A DNA stretch of 31,861 bases from JAZDJT01 sp043803845. Its GTDB lineage: Bacteria > Patescibacteriota > Minisyncoccia > Minisyncoccales > GCA-002788555. The notes beneath the pieces are model-generated. The model had not been told where the DNA came from. It searched no databases and was given only the letters and a program-made list of their open reading frames with translations. Position 1 is the first letter of the stretch. Each line of letters begins with the position of its first letter. The DNA is taken from the NCBI GenBank assembly GCA_043803845.1, contig JAZDJT010000022.1, forward strand, positions 1-31,861. The letters run 5' to 3'. Of this stretch, positions 1-7,222 are shown in pieces. The translations under genes and the position numbers were made by a program.

Positions 1-2
1 TT

Positions 3-218
3 TTTCAGAAGGCAGAGAAAGAGAAAGAGGAAAAAATGCAGAGAGAGAGGGGGGAGTTTAAACAAGCCAGGTGGGGAAACCAGCTAAGGTCGTACATTTT
101 TCAGCCCTACCAGCTGGTTAAAGACCACCGTACCAATGTCAAAAACTCAAATCTGAAAAAAGTTTTGGACGGTGACTTAGATAAATTTATCAAAGCAGAG
201 ATAAATGCTAATATATGA
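3..218 (+). CDS. prfB: Peptide chain release factor 2, C-terminal end (partial)
   Basis: The reading frame is open from the window edge, so the gene begins outside. The last 70 or so residues match the end of RF2, which releases finished proteins at UGA and UAA codons. The visible hallmarks are WGNQLRSYIFQPYQLVKDHRT and the closing VLDGDLDKFI. The spelling WGNQ-RSY-QPYQ-VKDHRT separates RF2 from RF1. The GGQ catalytic motif and the tripeptide anticodon lie upstream and cannot be seen. The stop TGA overlaps the ftsE start in an ATGA, so the two are probably translationally coupled. A prfB-ftsE-ftsX order is common in Gram-positive bacteria. RF2 together with in-window TGA stops argues against the recoded UGA of Gracilibacteria and Absconditabacteria. 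Confidence 0.9.
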   Translation, partial: FQKAEKEKEEKMQRERGEFKQARWGNQLRSYIFQPYQLVKDHRTNVKNSNLKKVLDGDLDKFIKAEINANI

Positions 219-895
219 TTTTTTTCGACAACGTCAGTAAGTGCTATCTCAATAATTGCGTTGCCCTTTCCAACGTCTGCCTAAGAGTTGACAAGGGTGA
301 GTTTGTTTCCATAGTCGGGAGGTCTGGAGCCGGAAAATCAACCCTCATGAGACTTCTCATCGCCGAGGAAAAACCGACCAAAGGCGATATCCTCTTCGAG
401 GATATCAACGTCACCAAGATGAGCCAAGGCTATCTGCCGTACTACAGGAGGAGACTAGGCGTAATTTACCAGGACTATCGATTGCTTCCCCAAAAAACAG
501 TTTTTGAGAATATCGCTTTTGCTCTTGAAATTTTCGGCAAAACCGATAATGATATAAAGAGAACCGTTCCCCAGGCGTTAGAATTGGTTGGTATCTTGGA
601 TAAAGCTAATAATTTCCCCAATCAGCTTTCCGGCGGAGAACAGCAAAGAGTAGTTATAGCTCGGGCCATCATTTCACAGCCAAAAATTCTTCTTGCCGAT
701 GAACCGACAGGCGACCTGGACATCTATACCACAAAGGAAATCATAAAATTATTGTTAAAGATAAACCAGCTGGGCACGGCGGTGATACTTGCCACACACA
801 ACAGGGAAGCGGTTAACACCATACAAAAAAGAGTTGTAGTAATGGAGAAAGGTAAGATAATAAGAGATGACCAGAAGGGAAGATATTGTTTGTAA
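215..895 (+). CDS. ftsE: Cell division ATP-binding protein FtsE
   Basis: This is the cytoplasmic ABC ATPase that pairs with FtsX and signals to peptidoglycan hydrolases at the division site. The 226 residues are the usual family length. Walker A is GRSGAGKST at residues 35-43, followed by a Q-loop (YQDYRLLP), the ABC signature LSGGEQQR, Walker B with D-loop (ILLADEPTGDLD) and a switch histidine in LATHNRE. The start overlaps the prfB stop (ATGA), and ftsX follows 44 bases downstream on the same strand. The gene pair and the RLLPQKTVFENIAFALE stretch favour FtsE over a LolD-type exporter. No Shine-Dalgarno sequence is visible. Confidence 0.93.
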   Translation: MIFFDNVSKCYLNNCVALSNVCLRVDKGEFVSIVGRSGAGKSTLMRLLIAEEKPTKGDILFEDINVTKMSQGYLPYYRRRLGVIYQDYRLLPQKTVFENIAFALEIFGKTDNDIKRTVPQALELVGILDKANNFPNQLSGGEQQRVVIARAIISQPKILLADEPTGDLDIYTTKEIIKLLLKINQLGTAVILATHNREAVNTIQKRVVVMEKGKIIRDDQKGRYCL

Positions 896-939
896 TAAAA
901 AAGATAACAATCAACAGATAACAGATAACAAACCTTTTT

Positions 940-1848
940 ATGTTAACTAATGTCGCCAGAGTATTTAAATTCGGTTGGTATGAATTCTTAAGAAATATCG
1001 GTATTTCGGTAGGCACTATTTTTATCATGTTTATCACTCTCTCGATTTTAGCCGGGACAGTTTTTTTGAGGGGGACGACTCAAAATTTAATCAGCGCTTT
1101 ACAGAAAAAAGTTGACGTCAGCGTCTATTTCAATCCGTCGGTAGCCGAGAAAGACATCTTCAAGGTGAAAGAGAGGATCGAAAACTTTCCCCAGATAGAC
1201 GCGGTCAGCTATGTTTCGAGGGAGAAAGCTCTGGAATCATTCAAAGAGGAGCACAAAAACGACCCTCAGATTATGGAGGCTTTGGAAGAGATAGGGGATA
1301 ATCCGCTTCCCGCTTCTTTGAACGTTAGGGCCAGCGCCGCCAATACCTATGAAGCCTTGGCTAATTTTCTCGAGAAAGGAGAATTCAAAAGCCTTATCGA
1401 GAAAGTTAACTACAGGCAAAATAAATCAATTATAGATAAGCTCTTTTCTATCTCTAATTCAATTAAGAATTCCGGCATAGTCTTGAGTCTTCTCTTGATA
1501 TTTATTGCCTTAACAGTTACCTTCAACACAATCAGATTAGCTATCTATTCCAAAAAGAGAGAGATAGAGGTCATGAAATTCATCGGCGCCACCGATTGGT
1601 TCGTGCGTGGACCGTTCCTGATTGAAGGAGTGTTGTTAGGGTTGTTCGCAGGATTTTTTTCCTTTCTGCTTTTTTACGGAGTCGACGCCGTTCTCTCGGC
1701 GCAAGGCGCGGGAATTTTCTCCGAACTGAATCTGTTGAGTTTCTTTGAAAACAACATTTTGTTTTTGCTCTTGATACAGTTTGGCGGTGGAATAATTTTA
1801 GGGGCAGTTTCCAGCATTTTTGCCACCCAGAAACATCTCAGGGTATAG
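940..1848 (+). CDS. ftsX: Cell division protein FtsX (permease-like)
   Basis: FtsX is the membrane partner of FtsE; it transmits ATPase movement to extracellular cell-wall hydrolases and is not a true transporter. The 302-residue protein has the FtsX layout: a first membrane helix at about residues 20-43, a large outer domain to about 170, and three C-terminal helices near 177-198, 225-247 and 268-292. The motif KKREIEVMKFIGATDWFVRGPFLIEG is the conserved cytoplasmic loop of FtsX. It follows ftsE directly and is closed by a terminator hairpin. The sequence before the ATG is ACCTTTTT, with no ribosome binding site. Confidence 0.92.
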   Translation: MLTNVARVFKFGWYEFLRNIGISVGTIFIMFITLSILAGTVFLRGTTQNLISALQKKVDVSVYFNPSVAEKDIFKVKERIENFPQIDAVSYVSREKALESFKEEHKNDPQIMEALEEIGDNPLPASLNVRASAANTYEALANFLEKGEFKSLIEKVNYRQNKSIIDKLFSISNSIKNSGIVLSLLLIFIALTVTFNTIRLAIYSKKREIEVMKFIGATDWFVRGPFLIEGVLLGLFAGFFSFLLFYGVDAVLSAQGAGIFSELNLLSFFENNILFLLLIQFGGGIILGAVSSIFATQKHLRV

Positions 1849-1882
1849 AATAAAATTATATTAAAAAGCTCAATACAAAAAG

Positions 1883-1907
1883 AAAAACCCTTCTAATAGG
1901 GGTTTTT
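1883..1907 (+). terminator. Bidirectional hairpin terminator after ftsX
   Basis: AAAAACCC (1883-1890) pairs perfectly with GGGTTTTT (1900-1907) around a 9-base loop, and more T residues follow. The arms begin with A-runs and end with T-runs, so it can also work for minus-strand transcripts. It lies between ftsX and the convergent rpsR operon. Confidence 0.8.
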
Positions 1908-1937
1908 TTCTTTTGCTGAATCTTTTTTTATCTGATG

Positions 1938-1956
1938 AAAAAAGGCTAAGCCTTTT
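1938..1956 (-). terminator. Terminator of the rpsF-ssb-rpsR operon
   Basis: Read on the minus strand, AAAAGGC (1956-1950), a three-base loop and GCCTTTT (1946-1940) form a 7-bp hairpin that runs into a T6 tract ending near 1938. The hairpin overlaps the rpsR stop codon (1955-1957), so the gene and its terminator share bases. Confidence 0.75.
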
Positions 1957-2149
1957 ATCTTACAAAAGGCAAGATAGCCATTTCCCTGGCTTTCTTTATC
2001 GCTTTGTCCAAGCGTCTTTGGTGCAAAGCGCAGGTGCCGGTTTTTTTGCGGGGCTTTATCTTACTCGAAGCCGCCAAAAACCTGGAAAGAAATCTCTCGT
2101 TTTTCCAGTCTATTTCTTTGACATTTCTAAGACAAAAATAGCAACTCAT
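1955..2149 (-). CDS. rpsR: 30S ribosomal protein S18
   Basis: S18 is a small-subunit protein that sits beside S6 on the platform. The 64-residue product carries the family core KIKPRKKTGTCALHQRRLDKAIKKAREMAILPFV. It also keeps Cys3, Cys6 and the later Cys-x2-His-type pair (GTCALH), so it is the zinc-binding form of S18. The start ATG follows AAAGAAAAT. It is the last gene of rpsF-ssb-rpsR, the usual bacterial order, and is followed at once by a terminator that overlaps its stop. Confidence 0.95.
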   Translation of the reverse strand: MSCYFCLRNVKEIDWKNERFLSRFLAASSKIKPRKKTGTCALHQRRLDKAIKKAREMAILPFVR

Positions 2150-2169
2150 ATTTTCTTTGATTAATAAAA

Positions 2170-2613
2170 TTAAAGAGGTAAGTCTTTAACATCTATCTCG
2201 TCCTCCTCTACAGTGGGGATTTCCTCTTTTTTAACCTCCTTAGTAGCAGTTCCTTCGCTGATTTTTCCGGAGGAGGAAACGCCCTGGGGTCTTGGTCCCA
2301 ACTGAAGGCTCTCAACGACGATTTCTGTTTGGTATCTCTTTACACCGTCCTTACCCTCCCAAGACCTTGTCTGAAGCCGTCCTTCTATCAACACCATCGA
2401 GCCTTGCTTTAAATATTGTTGAGCGATTTCCGCAGTTTTTCCGAAGGCAACTATGTTATGAAACTCCGCCTGCTCTCTTTTCTGACCTTGTTTATCGGTG
2501 AAGTAACGATTGGTTGCCACACTGAAGCTTGCCACCAATTGGCCGGAAGGCAAATTTCTTACTCTTGGGTCTTGGGTTACTCTCCCGAGTATGAACGATT
2601 TGTTAAGATTCAT
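2170..2613 (-). CDS. ssb: Single-stranded DNA-binding protein
   Basis: SSB coats single-stranded DNA during replication and repair. Residues 1 to about 110 form an OB fold, with visible motifs LNKSFILGRVTQDP, FHNIVAFGKTAEIAQQYLKQGSMVLIEGRL and RSWEGKDGVKRYQTEIVV. A flexible linker rich in E, K and T follows. The acidic tip ends DEIDVKDLPL. The classical partner-binding tip ends in DIPF or DLPF, so the final Phe is replaced by Leu. It lies between rpsF and rpsR and is surely co-transcribed with them. Confidence 0.95.
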   Translation of the reverse strand: MNLNKSFILGRVTQDPRVRNLPSGQLVASFSVATNRYFTDKQGQKREQAEFHNIVAFGKTAEIAQQYLKQGSMVLIEGRLQTRSWEGKDGVKRYQTEIVVESLQLGPRPQGVSSSGKISEGTATKEVKKEEIPTVEEDEIDVKDLPL

Positions 2614-2643
2614 GATTAATCTACTACGAATTTAGAAAAATGA

Positions 2644-3048
2644 TTATTTTAGTATTTCGTCTAATTTTTTATCGAGTTCTTCTATCTTCGCCTTTTCTTT
2701 TTTGGGAGCCATCGTTGGGGCGGTTTTCGGATAGAGAGGGAATCGTTCCCTTCTGGAAACCGAGACTTGCCCCACTTTCTTTTTTTCGATGAGAGTTCTT
2801 ATAATCGCCTTCTCGGTTTTTAGATATTCCCTGAAATCTCCTAAATTTTCGCTTCCAAGGATAAAATCAATTTGTCCCAAAAAACCTTCCTGATTTTTTT
2901 TAACCGGATAAGCAAAATATTTTTTCTCTATAAATTTGTCTTCCAGTTTACCTTTGAGTTTTCCTATCGTTTCTTCCATTCTCTTCAAAAGGTCTTCACG
3001 TGATTTTGCATCAAGATTTTGCGTCAGAAAAGATAACTCGTAATTCAT
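2644..3048 (-). CDS. rpsF: 30S ribosomal protein S6
   Basis: S6 binds S18 and the central domain of 16S rRNA. The opening MNYELSFLTQNLD, the central KKYFAYPVKKNQEGFLGQIDF and the EYLKTEKAIIRTLIEKK segment are typical. The core covers about residues 1-95; the remaining 40 residues form a lysine-rich tail that ends in a short amphipathic helix (KIEELDKKLDEILK). At 134 residues it is somewhat longer than standard. It starts the rpsF-ssb-rpsR cluster and lies 36 bases after ychF. Confidence 0.93.
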   Translation of the reverse strand: MNYELSFLTQNLDAKSREDLLKRMEETIGKLKGKLEDKFIEKKYFAYPVKKNQEGFLGQIDFILGSENLGDFREYLKTEKAIIRTLIEKKKVGQVSVSRRERFPLYPKTAPTMAPKKEKAKIEELDKKLDEILK

Positions 3049-3084
3049 AATTTAATCTTTAAAGTTATTTGATTTTTTAAATAT

Positions 3085-3828
3085 CTATATTTTTAATTCT
3101 ATTATGTCTCCGTCGCTGACTATATATTCTCTTCCTTTTATACCGACAAAACCTCTCTTTTTGGCCTCCTGCCATGAGCAACTCTTATCAAAGTCTTTAA
3201 AGGGCAAAACTTCTGCCCTGATAAATTTTTTCTGAAAGTCGGTGTGAACTTTACCGGCGGCGGTTACTATATCTCTACCTTTTTTCAGTTCGTAAGCTCT
3301 CAATTCTTCACCTCCTTTGATGGTGTAAAAAGTGATTAAATTCAACTTATTGTAGCAGTTGATAATTAAATCGTCAAGGCGGGAGCTGACGTTCAGTTCC
3401 TCCTTTTCCGTCTCGGTTAGCTCCAAAGCATCCTCTTCTCTCTTGGCGTCAATAAAAAGAGATCCGGGAGAGATTGATTTTAGTTCATGTTTTTTTTCCT
3501 CTGATATATTATCCTCGGTTACATTAAAAATAATAGCTAAAGGCTTGGAAGAGAGGAGAGACAGTTTTTTCCCTATTTCCGTTGCCTTTAATCTTGTTTT
3601 TTCTTCAGAAAAAACACCCATCTTCTCCGCTAACCATTCTTCATTCTCCGAGAGATTCTTTATTTTTTTTAATATTTCTATTTCCGTTTTTATCTCCTCG
3701 TCTGGATTTTTGCCTTTTAGTTTTTTTTCTGCCTCCTCAAGGGAAGACAGAAGAATTTTTTTGTCCCAAGACAAAATTTCTTTTTTGATAATGTCGATGT
3801 CTCTCTGAAAGTCTGTGGAATTCTCCAC
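3085..3828 (-). CDS. ychF: GTPase YchF, C-terminal part after an apparent frameshift
   Basis: This frame holds the distal two thirds of YchF/OLA1, the ribosome-associated ATP/GTP-binding protein. The coiled-coil insertion lies in the first half, an N-x-x-E-type specificity motif (FNVTED) near the middle, and a C-terminal TGS domain ends in KKRGFVGIKGREYIVSDGDII. The true join lies upstream of the nominal GTG at 3828, because VVHVENSTDF (from about 3837) is family sequence that belongs directly after the 5' piece. If one A is added to the run at 3838-3841, the two parts give a 360-residue protein, close to the family's usual length. It precedes rpsF. Confidence 0.85.
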   Translation of the reverse strand: MENSTDFQRDIDIIKKEILSWDKKILLSSLEEAEKKLKGKNPDEEIKTEIEILKKIKNLSENEEWLAEKMGVFSEEKTRLKATEIGKKLSLLSSKPLAIIFNVTEDNISEEKKHELKSISPGSLFIDAKREEDALELTETEKEELNVSSRLDDLIINCYNKLNLITFYTIKGGEELRAYELKKGRDIVTAAGKVHTDFQKKFIRAEVLPFKDFDKSCSWQEAKKRGFVGIKGREYIVSDGDIIELKI

Positions 3829-4166
3829 GTGAACGACTTTTCGTTTATGAAGAGTCGGACCACCTCCAAGATGAGGTCGACTTCATTGATATGAGAAAGG
3901 AATTTGTTTCCCAGTCCCTTTCCCAGGTGAGCGTCCTTAACCAGTCCGGCGATGTCGACAAACTCTATCAAAACAGGCGTTGTTTTCTTGGGTTTTATCA
4001 GTTCCTTGATTCTTTCCAGTCTTTTGTCTTCAACTTGGACTACGCCGCGATTTGGATCAATAGTGGTAAAAGGATAAATAGAAATAGGTACGGCTATTTT
4101 GGTTAAAGCTTTAAATAAAGTAGATTTCCCTGCGTTGGGTAGTCCAACGATTCCTACGGAGAACAT
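3717..4166 (-). CDS. ychF: GTPase YchF, N-terminal part before an apparent frameshift
   Basis: This carries the nucleotide-binding half of YchF. The P-loop is GLPNAGKST at residues 8-16, followed by the switch region YPFTTIDPNRGVV and G3 (VDIAGLVKDAHLGKGLGNKFLSHINEVD). The match to the family stops at about residue 109 (VVRLFINE). After that the frame runs into meaningless sequence up to 3717, and the -1 frame continues the family. Only 3838-4166 is therefore meaningful coding. The start ATG lies 18 bases after the trpS stop. A single lost A in an AAAA run is the simplest explanation (see findings). Confidence 0.85.
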   Translation of the reverse strand: MFSVGIVGLPNAGKSTLFKALTKIAVPISIYPFTTIDPNRGVVQVEDKRLERIKELIKPKKTTPVLIEFVDIAGLVKDAHLGKGLGNKFLSHINEVDLILEVVRLFINEKSFTWRIPQTFRETSTLSKKKFCLGTKKFFCLPLRRQKKN

Positions 4167-4184
4167 AGTTTTTGATTGATGATT

Positions 4185-5162
4185 TTAGATTATCCCCATT
4201 CTTTGTTTCACCTCTCTCATCGTTTTTTGGGCCATAACTTCGGCTCTAGCTTTTCCGTTCTCTAGTATTTTTTCTAAATACTTCCTGTCTTTTAATATTT
4301 CTTTTTTCTTTTTCTGCAGCGGCAGAATAAATTTTATTAGTTCATTTCCGAGTTCTTCTTTGAACTCTTTATAGCTTTTGTTTTTAAAAATTTTTTCAAT
4401 GTCGCTTATGCTTTTTTTTGAAATCAAACTGTAGATGTTCAAGAGATTGGAGATGGCCGGTTTTTGCGGTGATTTTTTTATCTCTTTACCCGAATCCGTT
4501 ACGGCTTTTTTTATCTTGTCTTTTATAACCTCGGCGGAGTCGTCGAAAGAGATGTAATTGTAAGGAGACTTGGCGCTCTTTGACATTTTCTTTGAAGGGT
4601 TATCCAGCCCCATAACTCTTGCACCCTCTTTTTTTATGAAAACCTGAGGAATTTTTAGGGTCTCTCCGAATAAACTGTTAAAGCGTCTCGCCAAAAGTTG
4701 AGTCAGCTCCACGTGCTGTTTTTGGTCATCGCCAACCGGAACGATATCGGTTTTGTAAAGCAGGATATCGGCTGCCATCAAAACCGGATAATCAAAAAGT
4801 CCGACATTAACACTCATTCGATGGTCCTTGGACTTGTCTTTAAACTGCGTCATTCTCTCCAGCTCCGGAATCCTGGAAACGGTATTCAATATCCAGCAAA
4901 GTTCCGTGTGCTCCGGCACCTGAGATTGTATAAATATAATAGATTTTTTAGAATCGATGCCAACAGCCAAAAAGAAGGCCACCGTATTGTAAGTATCTTC
5001 CTCTAAAGATTTTGAATTTTTCGGTATCGTTATGGCGTGATAATTAACGATGCAGAAGATACAGTCATCGATTTTTTGAAGTTCAACCCAGTTTTTGATT
5101 GCGCCAAAATAGTTTCCCAAATGAATTACTCCTGTCGGTTGGATGCCGCTGAATATTCTCAT
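4185..5162 (-). CDS. trpS: Tryptophanyl-tRNA synthetase
   Basis: This class I enzyme charges tRNA-Trp. The HIGH box is HLGN at residues 14-17, right after FSGIQPTG, and the KMSKS loop is exact at residues 192-196. The family segments RIPELERMTQFKDK and LMAADILLYKTDIVPVGDDQKQHVELTQ, which line the Trp and ATP pocket, are also present. The 325-residue length is standard for the bacterial enzyme. It lies between the RNase J gene (87-base gap containing an inverted repeat) and ychF. Confidence 0.97.
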   Translation of the reverse strand: MRIFSGIQPTGVIHLGNYFGAIKNWVELQKIDDCIFCIVNYHAITIPKNSKSLEEDTYNTVAFFLAVGIDSKKSIIFIQSQVPEHTELCWILNTVSRIPELERMTQFKDKSKDHRMSVNVGLFDYPVLMAADILLYKTDIVPVGDDQKQHVELTQLLARRFNSLFGETLKIPQVFIKKEGARVMGLDNPSKKMSKSAKSPYNYISFDDSAEVIKDKIKKAVTDSGKEIKKSPQKPAISNLLNIYSLISKKSISDIEKIFKNKSYKEFKEELGNELIKFILPLQKKKKEILKDRKYLEKILENGKARAEVMAQKTMREVKQRMGII

Positions 5163-5177
5163 AAGTTTATATAGGAT

Positions 5178-5238
5178 TTAGCGTATAGCGTTTAGTAATT
5201 TATCGTAAATGCCCTACGCCCTATACGCTGCACGCTAA
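5178..5238. repeat. Imperfect inverted repeat between rnj and trpS
   Basis: An 18-base arm at 5178-5195 and one at 5221-5238 are reverse complements at 15 of 18 positions, with a 25-base spacer. The arms and loop reuse short words (GCGTATAGCG, CCCTACGCC, CTATACGC). It fills most of the gap between two genes on the same strand. There is no T-tract, so it does not look like a standard terminator. Confidence 0.6.
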
Positions 5239-5249
5239 AAACCCTTATA

Positions 5250-6920
5250 TTATACTTCGATAACAACGGTTAACACCATTGGCCTTCTTCTCGTCTTCCT
5301 GAAGAGAAATTCTCCTATCTGTTCTTTGATTTTGTTTTTCACAAAAGACCAATTGATGGTGTGTTTTGAAAGGGTTATCTCTTCTACTAATCTTATCACT
5401 TTTTTTCTCGTCTGGTGCAACAACTCTTTTGATTCCCGAAGATAAACAAATCCTCTGGAGATTATGTCTGGGCTCTGATGCACCTTTCCGGTGGAAGAGT
5501 TGACAATAACTACAATCACGAACATTCCGTCTTTTGCCATCGCCTGTCTGTCGCGTAGGACGACCTCGCCCACGTCGCCGATGCCCAAACCATCTACCAT
5601 CACGTAATTGGCAGGAGCCTTCTCCTTACTTACTTTTACCCGGGATTCTGTAAACTCAATAATGTTGCCGTTTTCTCCAACTATAATATTTTTTTCCGGC
5701 ACTCCCAAAGACAAAGCAAGGTCTTTATGGACTTCGAGCATGTAGTGACTGCCGTGAATCGGCATAAAGAATTTCGGCTTAACAACGCTAATCATCGTCT
5801 TTAACTCTTCTTGCTGGGCGTGTCCGGAAGCGTGAATATCCATCATCTGGGAGTGAAAAATCTTAGCGCCCTGCCAAGACAGAAGGTCTTTTAATTGTTG
5901 TACCGCCTGTTCGTTTCCCGGGACTGTAGAGGACGACAGAATCACCGTATCTCCTTTTTTAATGGATATAAACTGATGGTCTTTGTGAGCGAGTCTCATC
6001 AATGAGGCTTCTCCTTCTCCTTGTGAGCCAGTACAGATGATTAAAATTCTCTTGTCGTGATAGTGTTTCAGCTCGCGAGGCGATATAAAGGTGTCACTTC
6101 TGACCTTGAGACGGGAAAGGGAGATAGCAATTTCAATATTTGCCTTCATTGAACGTCCATCAATTAACACTTTCCTTCCAAATTTTTCTGATAAAGTCAG
6201 CAGTTCCTGGACACGAGACAGAAGAGAAGCAAAGGTAGCAACGATTAGCCTGCCTTGACTTTTCTCAAAAATTTCTTCGAGATTCTCTTGTATTAACTTT
6301 TCCGAGAGACTGTGCCCTGCCATTCCTGCATTTGTTGAGTCGGACATCAGCAAAAGTATACCCTTTGAAGAGAGGGCGGCAATCTTGGAAATGTCAGTCG
6401 GTTTTCCCAACACTGGGGTGTAGTCAAACTTGAAATCGCCGGTGTGCATGATTCTTCCGACAGGTGTTTCTATCACATAGCCTACTCCGTCCGGAATGTT
6501 ATGATTTTGTGCGAAATTTTGTATGTTAAACGGAGGAAGATGAAATTTTTCCTCTACTTTTATCTCTTTAATATTAAGAGGTGCCAGGCGAGAAAACTCC
6601 TCCTGCCTTTTCATAATTATGCCCTTGGTTAAGGGGGCAGCAAAGATCGGCGGATTGCCTAATTTGCTAATCAGATAAGGTATGGCACCTATGTGGTCGT
6701 AATGTCCGTGACTAAAAAACACTCCCAGAATATCTTTTTCTCTACCTCTGAGATAGGTCGTGTTGGGGATGATAAAATCTATACCCAGCATATCAGCCGC
6801 GGGAAATTGGAGTCCCATATCAATTATCAAAATCTTTCCCTGATATTCAAAAATCGTCATATTCTTGCCGACTTCTTCTAGCCCACCCAAGGGTATAACT
6901 CTTAGCAAATGTTTCTTCAT
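5250..6920 (-). CDS. rnj: Ribonuclease J
   Basis: RNase J is a metallo-beta-lactamase/beta-CASP ribonuclease that matures and degrades RNA, combining endonuclease and 5'-3' exonuclease activity. The zinc motif HGHYDH lies at residues 71-76. Further ligands are seen in HTGDFKFD and in PIHGSHYML, and beta-CASP motifs in SDSTNA and CTGSQGE. The C-terminal domain (DRQAMAKDGMFVIVVIV onward) is present, giving 556 residues, the normal length. The start at 6920 follows a leader rich in dyads (see separate entries). The nearest upstream gene is tRNA-Leu. Confidence 0.95.
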   Translation of the reverse strand: MKKHLLRVIPLGGLEEVGKNMTIFEYQGKILIIDMGLQFPAADMLGIDFIIPNTTYLRGREKDILGVFFSHGHYDHIGAIPYLISKLGNPPIFAAPLTKGIIMKRQEEFSRLAPLNIKEIKVEEKFHLPPFNIQNFAQNHNIPDGVGYVIETPVGRIMHTGDFKFDYTPVLGKPTDISKIAALSSKGILLLMSDSTNAGMAGHSLSEKLIQENLEEIFEKSQGRLIVATFASLLSRVQELLTLSEKFGRKVLIDGRSMKANIEIAISLSRLKVRSDTFISPRELKHYHDKRILIICTGSQGEGEASLMRLAHKDHQFISIKKGDTVILSSSTVPGNEQAVQQLKDLLSWQGAKIFHSQMMDIHASGHAQQEELKTMISVVKPKFFMPIHGSHYMLEVHKDLALSLGVPEKNIIVGENGNIIEFTESRVKVSKEKAPANYVMVDGLGIGDVGEVVLRDRQAMAKDGMFVIVVIVNSSTGKVHQSPDIISRGFVYLRESKELLHQTRKKVIRLVEEITLSKHTINWSFVKNKIKEQIGEFLFRKTRRRPMVLTVVIEV

Positions 6921-6927
6921 AAATATT

Positions 6928-6969
6928 TCTTAGATCTAAGATTGTTAAGAAAACTTAGGTTTCTTAACA
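6928..6969 (-). promoter_or_regulatory. Hairpin and palindrome in the RNase J leader
   Basis: A perfect 14-base palindrome TCTTAGATCTAAGA (6928-6941) lies 8 bases before the RNase J start codon. It adjoins a perfect 10-bp stem formed by 6943-6952 and 6960-6969 with a 7-base loop. The loop contains CTTAGG, related to the palindrome. It could be a structured 5' untranslated region or an operator; the sequence alone does not decide. Confidence 0.55.
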
Positions 6970-7004
6970 TTTAGTAATTTTTGACTTTTTTAATTAGCGC
7001 CCTA

Positions 7005-7033
7005 ATTATACACTTTCGTGCGAAGTGTATAAT
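7005..7033 (-). repeat. Perfect 11-bp inverted repeat just after tRNA-Leu
   Basis: ATTATACACTT (7005-7015) and AAGTGTATAAT (7023-7033) are exact reverse complements around a 7-base loop. The structure starts 5 bases beyond the encoded CCA of tRNA-Leu. There is no T-tract, so a processing or stalling structure is as likely as a terminator. One arm contains TATAAT, which could also act as a -10 element for the RNase J gene, but no good -35 is seen. Confidence 0.6.
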
Positions 7034-7037
7034 ATTT

Positions 7038-7123
7038 TGGTGCGGGCAGGAGGAGTTGAACCTCCGTGAGATTGCTCCCACTAGCTCCTGAAGCTAGCGC
7101 GTCTGCCATTCCGCCATGCCCGC
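7038..7123 (-). tRNA. tRNA-Leu (anticodon CAG)
   Basis: The acceptor arms GCGGGCA and TGCCCGC pair over 7 bp. The anticodon loop TTCAGGA reads CAG (7088-7090 on the plus strand). A long class II variable arm and a regular T-arm (GGAGG TTCAACT CCTCC) are present. The 3' CCA is encoded (7038-7040), unlike the three tRNAs at the far end of the window. It lies between the substrate-binding protein gene and RNase J on the same strand. Confidence 0.96.
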
Positions 7124-7222
7124 AGTCAATTAGAGAAGTGTTTTACACTCTTTCTTTTTTTGCAGATCTTGCGTGTGCCTGCGAAGAAAATTATTCGTAT
7201 GTTGTTTGAGAAACCGTGTGTT

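Noticed and set aside
3359..3808. 149-residue plus-strand frame opposite ychF
   Set aside because: It is serine-rich antisense of the lysine/glutamate-rich YchF coiled coil and has no family features.
7136..7148. AGTGT-TTT-ACACT dyad before tRNA-Leu as an operator
   Set aside because: Arms are only 5 bases; this can occur by chance in AT-rich sequence.
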